Counted from the stretch's first letter, positions 23,862 through 32,994 are shown. The stretch is DNA of 64,000 nt from Clostridium sp. AM34-11AC (GCF_003435375.1 NZ_QWGL01000012.1:32729-96728); one strand, 5' to 3'. A program made the numbers and translations. Notes: generated from the letters alone by a model not told the origin.

Positions 23862-25655
23862 TTACGCCAGCTCTTCCATCTCATCCAGCAGATCTTTAAA
23901 CACCTTCATAGCCTCATTCACAACTTCCGGCTCTTCCATGTCAAGACCTACAAGCTTCAGTAATTCCACCGGTGTCCTGGAACAACCGCCTTTTAAGAAG
24001 CGGAAATAGCCTTCCTTCGTCTCCGGGTCGCCTGCCAGGATCCGTCTCGCGATGGCCATCGCCGCCGAAAATCCGGTGGCATACTGGTACACATAAAACT
24101 GCATGTAAAAGTGCGGGATCCGCTCCCACTCGTGGTCGATGTCGGAGTCGATCACGGTCTCTTTCCCATAATACTCCGAATTCAGCTCATGGTAAAGACC
24201 ACAGAGCAAATCTTTTGTGAGCGGGGTTCCATTCCAGGAAAGCTTATAAGTCTCCCACTCAAACTCCGCGAACAGGGCCTGACGGAAAAGTGTCGTACGG
24301 AACCGTTCCGCAAGCTGGTTCACCAGATAAAACTTCTCTTTTCTGTCCTTTGCCTCGTTGATCATGTAGTTTAAGAGCAGAATCTCATTGCAGGTGGAGG
24401 CCACCTCAGCCACAAAGATCCTGTATCCGGCGTAGGTGTAGCTCTGGTTCGCGTTGGAATACCAGGAGTGGATGGAATGCCCCATCTCATGCGCCAGTGT
24501 GAGGACAGAATTCAATGTCCCATCAAAGCTCATCAGCACATACGGGTGAACGCCGTAAGCGCTGTTGGAGTACGCGCCGCTTCTTTTTCCCTCGTTCTCA
24601 TAGACGTCGATCCAGCGGTTCTCAAATCCTGTTCTCAAGAGATTCAGATACTCCTCTCCTAACGGCTTCAGCGCCTTTAAGATCAGCTCCTGCGCCTCCT
24701 TGTAGGTGTAGGTCTTCTCATAATCCTCCGTCAGCGGCACATAGAGATCATACATGTGAAGCTCAGAGACATTCATATAGCTCTTTCTGAATTTCATGTA
24801 CCGGTGCATCAGCGGCAGAGCGTTATGGACGGACTCGATCAGGTTGTCGTAAACCTTTTCCGGGATCTCATTCCCCGCCAGGTACATGGCTCTTGCGGAC
24901 GGATATTTTCTCGTTCTCGCATAGAAATTTCCCTGCTTGACATTTCCCTCATAATTCGCAGCCACGGTGTTCGCAAACTGGCGGTAAGAAGCATACAGGG
25001 AGTGGAACGCCGCCTCGCGGACATCTCTGTCCCTGCTCTCGATAAGTTTTCCGTATCTCGCATGGGTCACATCCACCAGCTCCCCGTTTTCATCCTTCAC
25101 CGGCTCAAATTTCAGATCCGCGTTGTTGAACAGGGCAAACACCGATGATGGAGTTCCCGAGATCTCGGAGGCGGCAGCTAAGATCGCCTCCTCCTTCTCC
25201 GATAACCTGTGAGCCTTTTTCGCCAGCAGCCGTTCCAGCTGTTTCTTATAGTGGGCAAGCTCCGGAGATGCAAGAAATTCTGCCATCTTCTCATCCGGGA
25301 TACTTAAAATCTCCGGATCCGCGAAGGAAGATGCCGCCATCGCCTTCACAGCCAGGGACTGGACTCTCGACACCAGCGCCTGGTTCTCGCTGACGGAGGT
25401 ATCCTGGTCCCGCCTCTGCATCGCATACGCATAAAGGAGAGAAAGTGTCTCGTCCACAGACTCATCATATGTCAGATAGTTCTTCAGGTATTCCGCGGAG
25501 TTTCCAAGTTTTTCCCGGTATGCCTCATACTCCTGGATCCGCTCCTCCACACCGTCCATGAGTTCCTCGAACTTTTCCGGTGATTCGATCATGTCCTCCA
25601 GTTTCCAGGTATCCTGTTCTTCGATCTCTGAACGTTTCTTTACACTCTCAGCCAT
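23862..25655 (-). CDS. pepF: Oligoendopeptidase F (M3 metallopeptidase)
   Basis: A 597-residue cytoplasmic zinc peptidase that cleaves medium-length peptides. It has an N-terminal helical PepF domain (~10-200) and the M3 catalytic domain, with the zinc motif HEMGHSIHSWYS near residue 385 and the downstream glutamate ligand in VAEVASTCNEIL. Length is typical. A good ribosome binding site (AAGGAG) precedes the ATG. It stands alone between the nitroreductase gene and lrgB, which has its stop 325 bases upstream. Confidence 0.95.
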   Translation of the reverse strand: MAESVKKRSEIEEQDTWKLEDMIESPEKFEELMDGVEERIQEYEAYREKLGNSAEYLKNYLTYDESVDETLSLLYAYAMQRRDQDTSVSENQALVSRVQSLAVKAMAASSFADPEILSIPDEKMAEFLASPELAHYKKQLERLLAKKAHRLSEKEEAILAAASEISGTPSSVFALFNNADLKFEPVKDENGELVDVTHARYGKLIESRDRDVREAAFHSLYASYRQFANTVAANYEGNVKQGNFYARTRKYPSARAMYLAGNEIPEKVYDNLIESVHNALPLMHRYMKFRKSYMNVSELHMYDLYVPLTEDYEKTYTYKEAQELILKALKPLGEEYLNLLRTGFENRWIDVYENEGKRSGAYSNSAYGVHPYVLMSFDGTLNSVLTLAHEMGHSIHSWYSNANQSYTYAGYRIFVAEVASTCNEILLLNYMINEAKDRKEKFYLVNQLAERFRTTLFRQALFAEFEWETYKLSWNGTPLTKDLLCGLYHELNSEYYGKETVIDSDIDHEWERIPHFYMQFYVYQYATGFSAAMAIARRILAGDPETKEGYFRFLKGGCSRTPVELLKLVGLDMEEPEVVNEAMKVFKDLLDEMEELA

Positions 25656-25980
25656 GGCTTTCTCTCCTTCTTAAATCAGATCTTTTTCATGATCTAATTT
25701 TTGCACAATCCCGCGCAAAAATCCATCCCATTTTTAATTTTTTCTCAAATTATTGCGTGTCCCCCCACTCCGTTCATCACGAAGCAAAGGTCATGAATGT
25801 TCACCAGTGACAGAATTCAATGTTGGTATATTTCGTTTATAAAAGAATGTGCCCTGATACATTGATTTGCCCCGCACAGCCACGTACAGCAGCTTACACA
25901 TTTGCGCAGGTTCATGCATTCAGGACACATTTCTCCATTTATTGGTCGGACCAATGCAGCTATAAAAATACGTCTAACGA

Positions 25981-26655
25981 TCAGATCAATCCCGACATGA
26001 TCGGCACGCTCACAACCGTCATAAGTCCTGCTACCGCGATAGACAGGCTGCTCATGGCACCTTCCACTTCACCAAGCTCCAGGGCCTTTGCTGTTCCAAT
26101 AGCATGGGCGGATGTTCCCAGTGCCAGGCCTTTCGCGATCGGCTCCTTGATTCCGATGAGCTTGAACCAGCCGTCCGCAACGATATTTCCAAGAATTCCT
26201 GTGATGATGATGCTCACGATGGTCATGGTCACGATCCCACCTGCTTCCTCAGATACGCCCATTCCGATCGCTGTGGTGATGGACTTCGGAAGCAGGGATA
26301 CATAGTGCACATGTTCCAGCTTAAAGACCATGGACATCACATAGACGCTGACAACGCTTCCGATGACACCCGCGGTGATCGCCGTCGCAACAGCCGTCAA
26401 GTTTCTCTTCAACAGTTCCAGCTGCTTGTAAAGCGGGATCGCAAGGCATACCGTCGCCGGGGTCAGAAAATAGCTGATATAGGACGCTCCCTCATTATAA
26501 TCCGTGTAGGTGATCCCCGTGGCCTTTAAAAACGCGATTACGAGAATGATCGCCACAAGCAGCGGATTTAACACCGGCCAGCCGAATTTCTTCTTTAATT
26601 CCATACCGATCAGGTATGCGAAAAGACTGACAAATACTCCAAAATATAACGGCAT
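25981..26655 (-). CDS. lrgB: LrgB family membrane protein
   Basis: A 224-residue protein with six or seven transmembrane helices and LrgB/CidB marks: FLTPATVCLAIPLYKQ, LLPKSITTAIGMGVSEEAGG and a GTSAHAIGTAKALELGE segment. The family is described as a holin/antiholin-like or metabolite (pyruvate/glycolate) transporter partner of LrgA. It starts 2 bases after lrgA. Co-regulators such as LytS/LytR are not in the window. A palindrome ATTGGTC/GACCAAT (25941-25955) lies past its stop. Confidence 0.9.
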   Translation of the reverse strand: MPLYFGVFVSLFAYLIGMELKKKFGWPVLNPLLVAIILVIAFLKATGITYTDYNEGASYISYFLTPATVCLAIPLYKQLELLKRNLTAVATAITAGVIGSVVSVYVMSMVFKLEHVHYVSLLPKSITTAIGMGVSEEAGGIVTMTIVSIIITGILGNIVADGWFKLIGIKEPIAKGLALGTSAHAIGTAKALELGEVEGAMSSLSIAVAGLMTVVSVPIMSGLI

Positions 26656-26657
26656 CT

Positions 26658-27017
26658 CTATTTCTCCCCTTTCTTCTGTCTCTTGATGATCCACTCTGCC
26701 GTTACTCCGGTGATGGACATGACGATGAATGTGGTCACGAAGGTAATGATGAGCATCGGGATCATGACAGCCTTCAGCTCTTCGATCTTATCAATAATTC
26801 CCACAGCCGCCGGGATAAACATCACCGGCATCAGATCCAGAAGCAGGTTTCCCGTAACTTCCACGTCAGAGAGCTTAATGATTCCGCTGCACAGACCGCC
26901 AAGAAGAATGAACAGACCATATACTCCGGCAGGTACCGGAAGCGGAATGAACTTATTTAAGAGTTCTCCGACCATTGTGATCCCGAAGATGATCACAATT
27001 TCCTTCACGTACTTCAT
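26658..27017 (-). CDS. lrgA: LrgA/CidA family holin-like membrane protein
   Basis: A 119-residue protein with four transmembrane segments and the LrgA pattern LPLPVPAGVYGLFILLGGL followed by LLDLMPVMFIPAAVGIID. It forms an operon with lrgB and together they probably make a membrane complex for murein hydrolase control or small-acid transport. GGAGG precedes the ATG. Confidence 0.92.
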   Translation of the reverse strand: MKYVKEIVIIFGITMVGELLNKFIPLPVPAGVYGLFILLGGLCSGIIKLSDVEVTGNLLLDLMPVMFIPAAVGIIDKIEELKAVMIPMLIITFVTTFIVMSITGVTAEWIIKRQKKGEK

Positions 27018-27062
27018 AATGTTTCCTCCTCATTTTGTTGTCTCACGCAAAGACTAGCAACC

Positions 27063-27091
27063 ATTTTAGCACCGCTTATGCGGAACGGCAA
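27063..27091 (-). promoter_or_regulatory. Predicted sigma-A promoter for lrgAB
   Basis: On the reverse strand TTGCCG and TAAAAT are separated by 17 bases. The spacer contains the palindrome CCGCATAAGCGG, a possible regulator site. The GNAT promoter at 27115 diverges from it. Confidence 0.6.
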
Positions 27092-27114
27092 TAGAAAAAA
27101 GCACGGAATTTTTC

Positions 27115-27143
27115 TTGAATTGGTCGATTTTTCTGTATATACT
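27115..27143 (+). promoter_or_regulatory. Predicted sigma-A promoter for the GNAT gene
   Basis: TTGAAT and TATACT are separated by 17 bases, about 165 bases before the GNAT start. Confidence 0.6.
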
Positions 27144-27309
27144 TATGTTCATGATATTGGAGACAAAAAGCTTTTACTCTCTCCGATACAGGATCACTCC
27201 GCACTGCGTGCTCTGGCAATCCGCAAAGCATTCCACTGCCCGGAATCAGTATGGTATTCCAGTAAATGACTTTCGGAAATTTTCCGGCTTTTTTCAGGAG
27301 GATTTTTTT

Positions 27310-28170
27310 ATGAAATTACACAGGGTCCATTCCCTTGATTCTTCCCAGATCAGACAGCTCCAAACCATGGTAAATAAATGCACCGATTCTGACAGAACCA
27401 GACTTTCGTTCCCGTTTGATGAGGCTGATCTCTTTCTCTATTTTGAACACGACGGTTCCATCGTCTCCGCCATCGCTTTTATCCCTATAGAGGGCCTGCT
27501 CTATGAATGCTCTGCCTTCACGGATCCGAAGTTTCGCGGTCATGGACTCTTTTCTGGGCTTCTGGATGCGGGAATCGATGAACTTCCGGAAGATTCGGAG
27601 TTGATTTTTTATGCGGATAAGAGAAATTCTGCCGCTGCTGCCGTTCTGGAGGCGATCGGAGCAGAAATGAATTCCGAAGAACATATGATGAAGCTGCTGC
27701 CAGAAAACTTTTCCATCACTGACTGCCGCTCCAGCCAGACAGGATCCGATGTCAGTGCCCTTGATTTAATTGCTGATATTCACTCGGAATGTCTGAATCT
27801 TGACGGCGCTCTGACTCTCCGCTTTCACTCTGACCACGCCGTTATCAACTTCTCCGTCTTCCCTTCCCACTACTACCTCTATGGCTTTGAAGTGGAAGAA
27901 TCCTGCCGCGGTAAGGGATATGGGACAAAGTTTTTAAGTACAGTACTTGCACAGTTGCTGAACGGTAACGCAGCCGCCATCGAGCATTCACCACTTTCGC
28001 CGGAAACTTCGTACCATATTTCAGACGTGAGAAGCGCAGGTGCCGCTGCTGACAATACTGCCCCACGCCCGGTCCTTCTCCAAGTATCCGGCGGCAACGC
28101 CCCGGCTCTCACCCTGTACAAAAAAACAGGGTTCCGTATCACCGAAACCCTGTGCTGCTATCTCTATTAA
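27310..28170 (+). CDS. GNAT acetyltransferase-like protein, tandem domains
   Basis: A 286-residue protein with two GNAT-like parts. The first (~1-140) has the acetyl-CoA loop segment DPKFRGHGLFSGLLDAG; the second (~190-286) has VEESCRGKGYGTKFLSTVLA and ends with NAPALTLYKKTGF. The acceptor substrate is unknown. AGGAGG lies 8 bases before the ATG at 27310. The last ~50 bases of the coding region double, on the other strand, as the terminator of the convergent alarmone synthetase gene. Confidence 0.85.
   Translation: MKLHRVHSLDSSQIRQLQTMVNKCTDSDRTRLSFPFDEADLFLYFEHDGSIVSAIAFIPIEGLLYECSAFTDPKFRGHGLFSGLLDAGIDELPEDSELIFYADKRNSAAAAVLEAIGAEMNSEEHMMKLLPENFSITDCRSSQTGSDVSALDLIADIHSECLNLDGALTLRFHSDHAVINFSVFPSHYYLYGFEVEESCRGKGYGTKFLSTVLAQLLNGNAAAIEHSPLSPETSYHISDVRSAGAAADNTAPRPVLLQVSGGNAPALTLYKKTGFRITETLCCYLY
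28119..28153 (-). terminator. Terminator for the alarmone synthetase, inside the GNAT gene
   Basis: On the reverse strand ACAGGGTTTCG pairs with CGGAACCCTGT and is followed by TTTTTTT. It lies 75 bases past the synthetase stop and wholly within the convergent GNAT coding sequence. Confidence 0.85.
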
Positions 28171-28228
28171 GTTATACCTTATCGGGACTGCTGTGGACTT
28201 TACGCTTCCGAAGTCCCCGAACCGCTCC

Positions 28229-28960
28229 TTACATCGGATCCTTATCGAACTGGAGCAGATTTTCCTTACTCTCCCGGTCCTCGATCTTCCGGCGGAGCGA
28301 CAGCATCTTTAGATCTGTCTGCGCGATCACCTCAGCGCATTCCTTCAGCTCTTCACTGATCTCACTTGCATCTTCCACATCTTTCTTATACTTCATCTGG
28401 TGGTCCAGACTAGCCCAGAAATCCATCGCGATGGTCCGGATCTGGACCTCCACGCGCATATTTTCTTTCCGGTCGGAAAAGAATACCGGAACTTCGATGA
28501 TCATATGGTAACTGCGGTATCCGTTGACCTTCGGGCATCGGATATAATCCTTTACCATAAGGACATTGATATCATCCTGGCGTGCTAACATCTCAGCCAC
28601 CGTATAGATATCGTCCACGAAGGAACAGATCACGCGGATCCCCGCCACATCGTAAAGGTTCTCCCGTACCGATTTTACGGAGATCGGGAAACCGCGGCGG
28701 TGAAGCTTCTCAATAATACTCTCCGGCTTCTTCACTCTGGATTTGATCATCTGGATCGGGTTTCTCTGATTCCGGATCGCCAGATCATCGTTCAATACCT
28801 CTAATTTCGTCTTCACTTCCCGGATCGCACATGTGTAACGCATATTCAATTCCCGGAACTGACGTGCCTCATTTAAAAAACTCTCCGGGATCTCGATCGT
28901 TCCCGGCGCGTTGACAGCAGACTGATACAGTTCGCCGTTTGGGTTCATACTGATGTTCAT
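28229..28960 (-). CDS. Small alarmone synthetase (RelA/SpoT-domain GTP pyrophosphokinase)
   Basis: A 243-residue protein with only the (p)ppGpp synthetase domain, no hydrolase or ACT/TGS regions. It shows the ATP-binding KKPESIIEKLHRRGFP segment (~77-92), DVAGIRVICSFVDDIY (~104-119), the GYRSYH motif (147-152) and EVQIRTIAMDFWASLDH (171-187). It transfers pyrophosphate from ATP to GDP/GTP. Such enzymes respond transcriptionally to stress rather than to ribosomes. It belongs to the RelP/RelQ class; which one I cannot say. A truncated palindromic repeat lies in its upstream region. Confidence 0.93.
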   Translation of the reverse strand: MNISMNPNGELYQSAVNAPGTIEIPESFLNEARQFRELNMRYTCAIREVKTKLEVLNDDLAIRNQRNPIQMIKSRVKKPESIIEKLHRRGFPISVKSVRENLYDVAGIRVICSFVDDIYTVAEMLARQDDINVLMVKDYIRCPKVNGYRSYHMIIEVPVFFSDRKENMRVEVQIRTIAMDFWASLDHQMKYKKDVEDASEISEELKECAEVIAQTDLKMLSLRRKIEDRESKENLLQFDKDPM

Positions 28961-29065
28961 TGGTAGCTTCCTGCACTTTCCTGATTTTATTTATACCGGC
29001 AGATCTTTTCCAGATATCTGCCGCCATGCCGCGAAAAGCTGCTTTGCTTCCGCCCTGCAAGATTT

Positions 29066-29181
29066 TCATAATTACGCGCAAAAATCCATTCCAAATCGGC
29101 TGCGCCGATAGGATTTTTGCCTTCCAGCCTAATTTTTCTTACGGTCAGCGCAGTAAATGCGCAGACCTACTGAACAGTTAC
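29066..29181 (+). repeat. Dispersed palindromic repeat, copy 4 (left end truncated)
   Basis: Carries the central GCAAAAATCCAT hairpin, the GCGCAGTAAATGCGC hairpin and the right end TACTGAACAGTTAC, but the left GTAACTGTTCAGTA end is missing. It lies between divergent genes (alarmone synthetase and aminotransferase). Confidence 0.85.
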
Positions 29182-29286
29182 AATTATTCTATATTATACA
29201 GGAAATTCTCACATATGACAATGGGAAAATATAGGGCGTTTTATACAATACGTCCAAAAACATTGGCTGAAATGCTTCCTCTTTCC

Positions 29287-29315
29287 TTTACTTTCCTCCT
29301 GTTCCATGCTATGAT
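29287..29315 (+). promoter_or_regulatory. Predicted sigma-A promoter for the aminotransferase
   Basis: TTTACT and TATGAT are separated by 17 bases, ~60 bases before the start codon. Confidence 0.7.
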
Positions 29316-29377
29316 AGCAATAGAATAATTTCAGTTATATCCGAAAAAATTTTTCGTGAATTCAGGAGGAAATGTAA

Positions 29378-30220
29378 ATGAAAACACTTGGCTACTACAA
29401 CGGCAAATTCGGGCCTCTGGAAGAGATGACCGTTCCGATGAACGACCGCGCATGTTACTTCGGAGACGGAGTATACGAGGCAACGCTGGCAAGAAATGGA
29501 AAGATCTTCGCCCTGAAAGATCATCTGGACCGTTTTTTCAACAGCGCAGGTCTGATCAAGATCGATATTCCCTATACTAAAGACGAGCTGGCAGCAATTC
29601 TCTATGATATGCTGGCAAAGATGGACGATAAGGATATCTTCATCTACTGGCAGATGACCCGGGGAACCGGTATCCGTCAGCACCAGTTCCCGGAAAAAGG
29701 AACAAAGCCGAATCTCTGGATCTTCATGAAACCTGGAAAACCGGCCGACTCCGGCAAACGCTTAAAGCTCACTGATATGGAGGATACGCGTTTCCTGCAC
29801 TGCAATATCAAGACTCTGAACCTTCTTGTCAACGTCATGGCTGCAGAGAAAGCGGAGTCCCTCGGATGCGGCGAATGTGTCTTCCACCGCGGCGATATCG
29901 TCACTGAGTGCGCCCACAGCAACGTCTCCATCATCAAGGACGGCGTATTTAAGACCCACCCGACAGACCACTATATTTTACCGGGAATCACAAGAATGCA
30001 CATCATCCAGATCTGCAAGGATAACGGAATCATCGTCGACGAGACACCATTTACCATGGCAGAACTCATGGATGCCGACGAGATCATTGTCTCCAGCTCC
30101 ACAAAATTCTGCTCCCCGGCCTGCGAGATGAATGGCACTCCGATCGGAGGAAAGGCACCGGAGTTAGTGGATCTGATCCAGAAGAAGTATACGGAAAAAT
30201 TTGAAAATGAGACCATGTAA
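29378..30220 (+). CDS. dat: D-amino acid aminotransferase (class IV)
   Basis: A 280-residue fold-type IV PLP enzyme. The PLP lysine is Lys145 in CNIKTLNLL, the cofactor-binding Glu is in DIVTECAHSNVS (~177), and the N-terminal YYNGKFGPLEEMTVPMNDRA opening with FGDGVYEAT is typical of D-alanine aminotransferases, which make D-glutamate and D-alanine for cell wall synthesis. A branched-chain or 4-amino-4-deoxychorismate lyase role is less likely. AGGAGG precedes the ATG. It is a single gene with its own promoter and a strong terminator. Confidence 0.88.
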   Translation: MKTLGYYNGKFGPLEEMTVPMNDRACYFGDGVYEATLARNGKIFALKDHLDRFFNSAGLIKIDIPYTKDELAAILYDMLAKMDDKDIFIYWQMTRGTGIRQHQFPEKGTKPNLWIFMKPGKPADSGKRLKLTDMEDTRFLHCNIKTLNLLVNVMAAEKAESLGCGECVFHRGDIVTECAHSNVSIIKDGVFKTHPTDHYILPGITRMHIIQICKDNGIIVDETPFTMAELMDADEIIVSSSTKFCSPACEMNGTPIGGKAPELVDLIQKKYTEKFENETM

Positions 30221-30227
30221 ATGATCA

Positions 30228-30280
30228 GGGGCTGCCGCTCAGCGATATTCACATATCACTGAGACGGCAGCCCCATTTTT
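30228..30280 (+). terminator. Rho-independent terminator after the aminotransferase
   Basis: GGGGCTGCCG pairs with CGGCAGCCCC, with inner CTCAG/CTGAG pairing, and ATTTTT follows, 8 bases past the stop. Confidence 0.92.
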
Positions 30281-30284
30281 ATCC

Positions 30285-30417
30285 GTAACTGTTCAGTACC
30301 CTCACAGTTACATACAAAAATCCATTCCAGATCGGCTGCGCCGATGGGATTTTTACCTTCCAGCCCAAGTTTTCTTACGGTCAGCGCAGCAAGTGCGCAG
30401 ACCTACTGAACAGTTAC
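30285..30417 (+). repeat. Dispersed palindromic repeat, copy 5 (full)
   Basis: Perfect GTAACTGTTCAGTA/TACTGAACAGTTAC ends with both internal hairpins. It fills the gap between convergent dat and rpoN and ends two bases from the rpoN stop codon. Confidence 0.92.
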
Positions 30418-30419
30418 CC

Positions 30420-31742
30420 TTATCCATCTTTTCTCTGGAACACGCCTCCAATTCCAAGCTCCATCCGGTACTTGGCAACGGTTCTTCTCGATATCGGCAT
30501 TCCTGCATCCTGTAAGAGACCCGCGAGCTGTTCATCGCTCCAGGGCTTTTTCTTATCCTCCGCCGCAACCAGTTCTTTCAGCTTTGTCTTTACTGTATTT
30601 CTGCTCACATCGCCGTTTCCGTCCGATGAGACGATTCCAGTCGTAAATAAGCTGCGGAACAGGACACATCCCGACGGCACTCTCAGATATTTGTCACGGA
30701 TCGCGCGGCTGACCGTGGATTTGTGGATCTCCAGTACATCGCCGATATCCTCCAGTGTCATCGGTTTCAGCTGACCTTTTCCGAGGAAATAATCTTCTTG
30801 TCGTTTCAGGATTTCCCGTGTGATTCCCAAAATTGTTGTTCTGCGCTGCTCCACCGCGTTCATAATAAAGCGGGCTCTGCGCAGTTTATTCTCAAAATAT
30901 GATTTTAATTCCTCATCCTGGGCGGTCTCCATCATATGAATGTAGAAATCGCTGACCTGGAGATTTCCAGTCCATTTATCATTCAGTTCGATGTTCCACT
31001 GCCCATCCTGAAACTCCAGGATCACATCCGGGAGAATATATTGGGCTTTCTCACCGCCGATCCCATTTAATGGGCGCGGATTTAAGTTCTTGATCACATG
31101 GATCAGTTTTCTCACCTCTGCTGAAGAGATTTTCAAGCCCCGCGAGATCGTGCTGATCTTTCCTTCCGCGATGTCTTGGAGATGGTTCCTTATTATGTCG
31201 GACAGGAGTTCTTCCTCGTCCATCCCACGAACCTGCATCAGAAGACATTCTTCAAGTCCTGACGCAAAGAGTCCCTGCGGCTCCAGCTCCTTCAACATAG
31301 AGAGAACTTCCTCCACCTGTTCTTCCGCAACTCCAAGATCTTTCGCAATATCTTTAGGCGGAATCATCAGATATCCACTCTGTTCCAGGGACTGGATACA
31401 GAAGTCCACGATCTTTCGTTCCGTCTCCCCGATCTGCTCCCACTGGAGCTGCGTATTCACAAGGTCTTCCAATGATTTCTCGCTGTCCTCAATCTCGTAC
31501 AGCTCATTTTCCCTTCTCTCATCCCGGTCTGTACCATTGTAAAACCGTTCCGTCTCTTTATAGGTAATCGGCGCTGCTTCTTCTTTTCCCGATGTATATT
31601 CCACCAGCGGATTTTCGATCTCCTCATTCTGCAGAAAATCCTTTAACTCCGTCATGGACATTGCCAGAATATTCAGAGACTCTACCTGAAGCTGCGAAAG
31701 CTGCTGCTTTGTCTGCAATGAAATTCCTGTCTTTATCTCCAT
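30420..31742 (-). CDS. rpoN: RNA polymerase sigma-54 factor
   Basis: A 440-residue sigma-54 with all three regions: the Gln/Leu-rich activator-interacting start (ISLQTKQQLSQLQVESLNIL), the core-binding domain, and the C-terminal DNA-binding part with the helix-turn-helix (LEIHKSTVSRAIRDKYL) and the RpoN box (RRTVAKYRMELGI) that reads the -24 element. It needs AAA+ enhancer-binding proteins, none of which is in the window. It is 6 bases downstream of nth and probably in an operon with acyl carrier protein and nth genes. Confidence 0.95.
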   Translation of the reverse strand: MEIKTGISLQTKQQLSQLQVESLNILAMSMTELKDFLQNEEIENPLVEYTSGKEEAAPITYKETERFYNGTDRDERRENELYEIEDSEKSLEDLVNTQLQWEQIGETERKIVDFCIQSLEQSGYLMIPPKDIAKDLGVAEEQVEEVLSMLKELEPQGLFASGLEECLLMQVRGMDEEELLSDIIRNHLQDIAEGKISTISRGLKISSAEVRKLIHVIKNLNPRPLNGIGGEKAQYILPDVILEFQDGQWNIELNDKWTGNLQVSDFYIHMMETAQDEELKSYFENKLRRARFIMNAVEQRRTTILGITREILKRQEDYFLGKGQLKPMTLEDIGDVLEIHKSTVSRAIRDKYLRVPSGCVLFRSLFTTGIVSSDGNGDVSRNTVKTKLKELVAAEDKKKPWSDEQLAGLLQDAGMPISRRTVAKYRMELGIGGVFQRKDG

Positions 31743-31748
31743 GTCTCT

Positions 31749-32402
31749 TTACTCCACTCCGTTCTTCTCACAAAATTCTGCCAGACAGCATTTGTCACAG
31801 TACGGTTTCGTCCGCGCTGTACAGACAGCCCGGCCATGTTCTACAAGTCTGTGGCAGAAATCATTGCCCTCTTCCGGCGGGATGATCTTCCAGAGAGCCA
31901 TCTCCACTTTTTTCGGCTCCTTGATCCCATCCACAAGACCGATCCGGTTCGTCAGGCGGATACAGTGGGTATCAGTGACGATCGCCGGTTTCCCGAATAC
32001 ATCCCCCATAATAAGGTTTGCACTCTTTCTTCCAACGCCCGGAAGCTTTAAGAGGGCATCGAAATCGTCCGGTACGTTTCCGTGATACTGCTCGTAAAGA
32101 ATCTTCATGCAGGCGCTGATGTCCCGGGCCTTGCTTCTTCCAAGGCCGCAGGGGCGGACGATCTCCTCGATCTCGTCCACATCTGCTTCCGCCAATGCCT
32201 TCACATCCGGAAACTTTTTGTAGAGATCCTGGACTACCACATTGACTCTGGCGTCGGTACACTGAGCCGCAAGACGGACACTGACTAAAAGTTTCCACGC
32301 CTCGTTGTAATCCAGGGTGCAGTCGGCATCCGGGTATTCTTTTTTTAATGCCGCAATCACTTTTGCCGCAAGTTCCTTCTTTTCTTCAAGTGTTTTTTCC
32401 AT
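31749..32402 (-). CDS. nth: Endonuclease III
   Basis: A 217-residue DNA glycosylase/AP lyase that removes oxidised pyrimidines. It has the helix-hairpin-helix with the catalytic Lys (LPGVGRKSANLIMG), the catalytic Asp in VTDTHCIRLTNRIGL and a C-terminal [4Fe-4S] loop with the C-x6-C-x2-C-x5-C spacing (CTARTKPYCDKCCLAEFC). Length is normal. It lies between the acyl carrier protein and rpoN genes. Confidence 0.96.
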   Translation of the reverse strand: MEKTLEEKKELAAKVIAALKKEYPDADCTLDYNEAWKLLVSVRLAAQCTDARVNVVVQDLYKKFPDVKALAEADVDEIEEIVRPCGLGRSKARDISACMKILYEQYHGNVPDDFDALLKLPGVGRKSANLIMGDVFGKPAIVTDTHCIRLTNRIGLVDGIKEPKKVEMALWKIIPPEEGNDFCHRLVEHGRAVCTARTKPYCDKCCLAEFCEKNGVE

Positions 32403-32541
32403 ATGTATGCTCCTGTATATTTCCTGCCTGTTTTCCCCGCATGTCCAAAATCAGCTGCCGTTTATGTTTTTCATAGACACCAGCCAAAATTTTCTTCGGC
32501 AGTTGTTCTAGAATTTGATGCTGTCCGCAATTTTCAGGCAG

Positions 32542-32793
32542 TCAGTTTTTCTGATTCAGCTGATCCAGCACGTCCTGGACCGTCATATATTCCACATGTT
32601 CCGGCATCTCAATCGTCACGCCGAACCGGTCATCCACTTCCGATATAAAGTATACGATCAGGAAGGAATCAAGCCCGAGATCACTGATCAGAAATGCGTC
32701 TTTTTCGATCGGTGTGTCGATGTACGCTTCCAGGATCTCTCCGAGAATTTTCAGTTCTTCCTGTTCTGTCAGATCATTTTTTTGAGGATCCAT
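32542..32793 (-). CDS. Acyl carrier protein-like protein
   Basis: An 83-residue acidic protein with the phosphopantetheine site motif DLGLDSFLIVYFISEVDDRF; the serine follows Asp, but the usual Leu after it is Phe. Similarity and length fit acyl or peptidyl carrier proteins. No fatty acid or polyketide genes are near, so it may be a secondary carrier with a special role. GGAGG lies 7 bases before the ATG. The promoter at 32860-32888 probably drives it together with nth and rpoN. Confidence 0.88.
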   Translation of the reverse strand: MDPQKNDLTEQEELKILGEILEAYIDTPIEKDAFLISDLGLDSFLIVYFISEVDDRFGVTIEMPEHVEYMTVQDVLDQLNQKN

Positions 32794-32859
32794 TTATCCA
32801 CCTCCGTTTATGTGCTCCCAGGATCTGAAGATCCAGGAAGACGAAGTTACGTTCCTTTT

Positions 32860-32888
32860 AGTATAACGCTGAAATGTCTGGTTTACAA
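32860..32888 (-). promoter_or_regulatory. Predicted sigma-A promoter for acp-nth-rpoN
   Basis: On the reverse strand TTGTAA and TATACT are separated by 17 bases, ~65 bases before the carrier protein start. Confidence 0.65.
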
Positions 32889-32942
32889 TGATTTTCCTTT
32901 CAAAAAGATGCCGCATGCCAAATCGGCAAAATCCACTACCAC

Positions 32943-32994
32943 TACTGTCCTGTACGGAATTTTCAGTTCAGAAAATTCCTACCCGTGTACAGTA
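32943..32994. repeat. Inverted repeat in the 500-base gap before the NifU-like gene
   Basis: TACTGT...ACAGTA outer and GGAATTTTC/GAAAATTCC inner arms form a hairpin of ~52 bases. The rest of the 32794-33292 gap has no credible gene. A weak promoter candidate with TATGAT at 33238-33243 lies ahead of the gene at 33293. Confidence 0.5.

Noticed and set aside
25941..25955. ATTGGTC/GACCAAT palindrome as a terminator for lrgB
   Set aside because: The stem is short with almost no loop and lacks a T tract; it may be an operator or chance.
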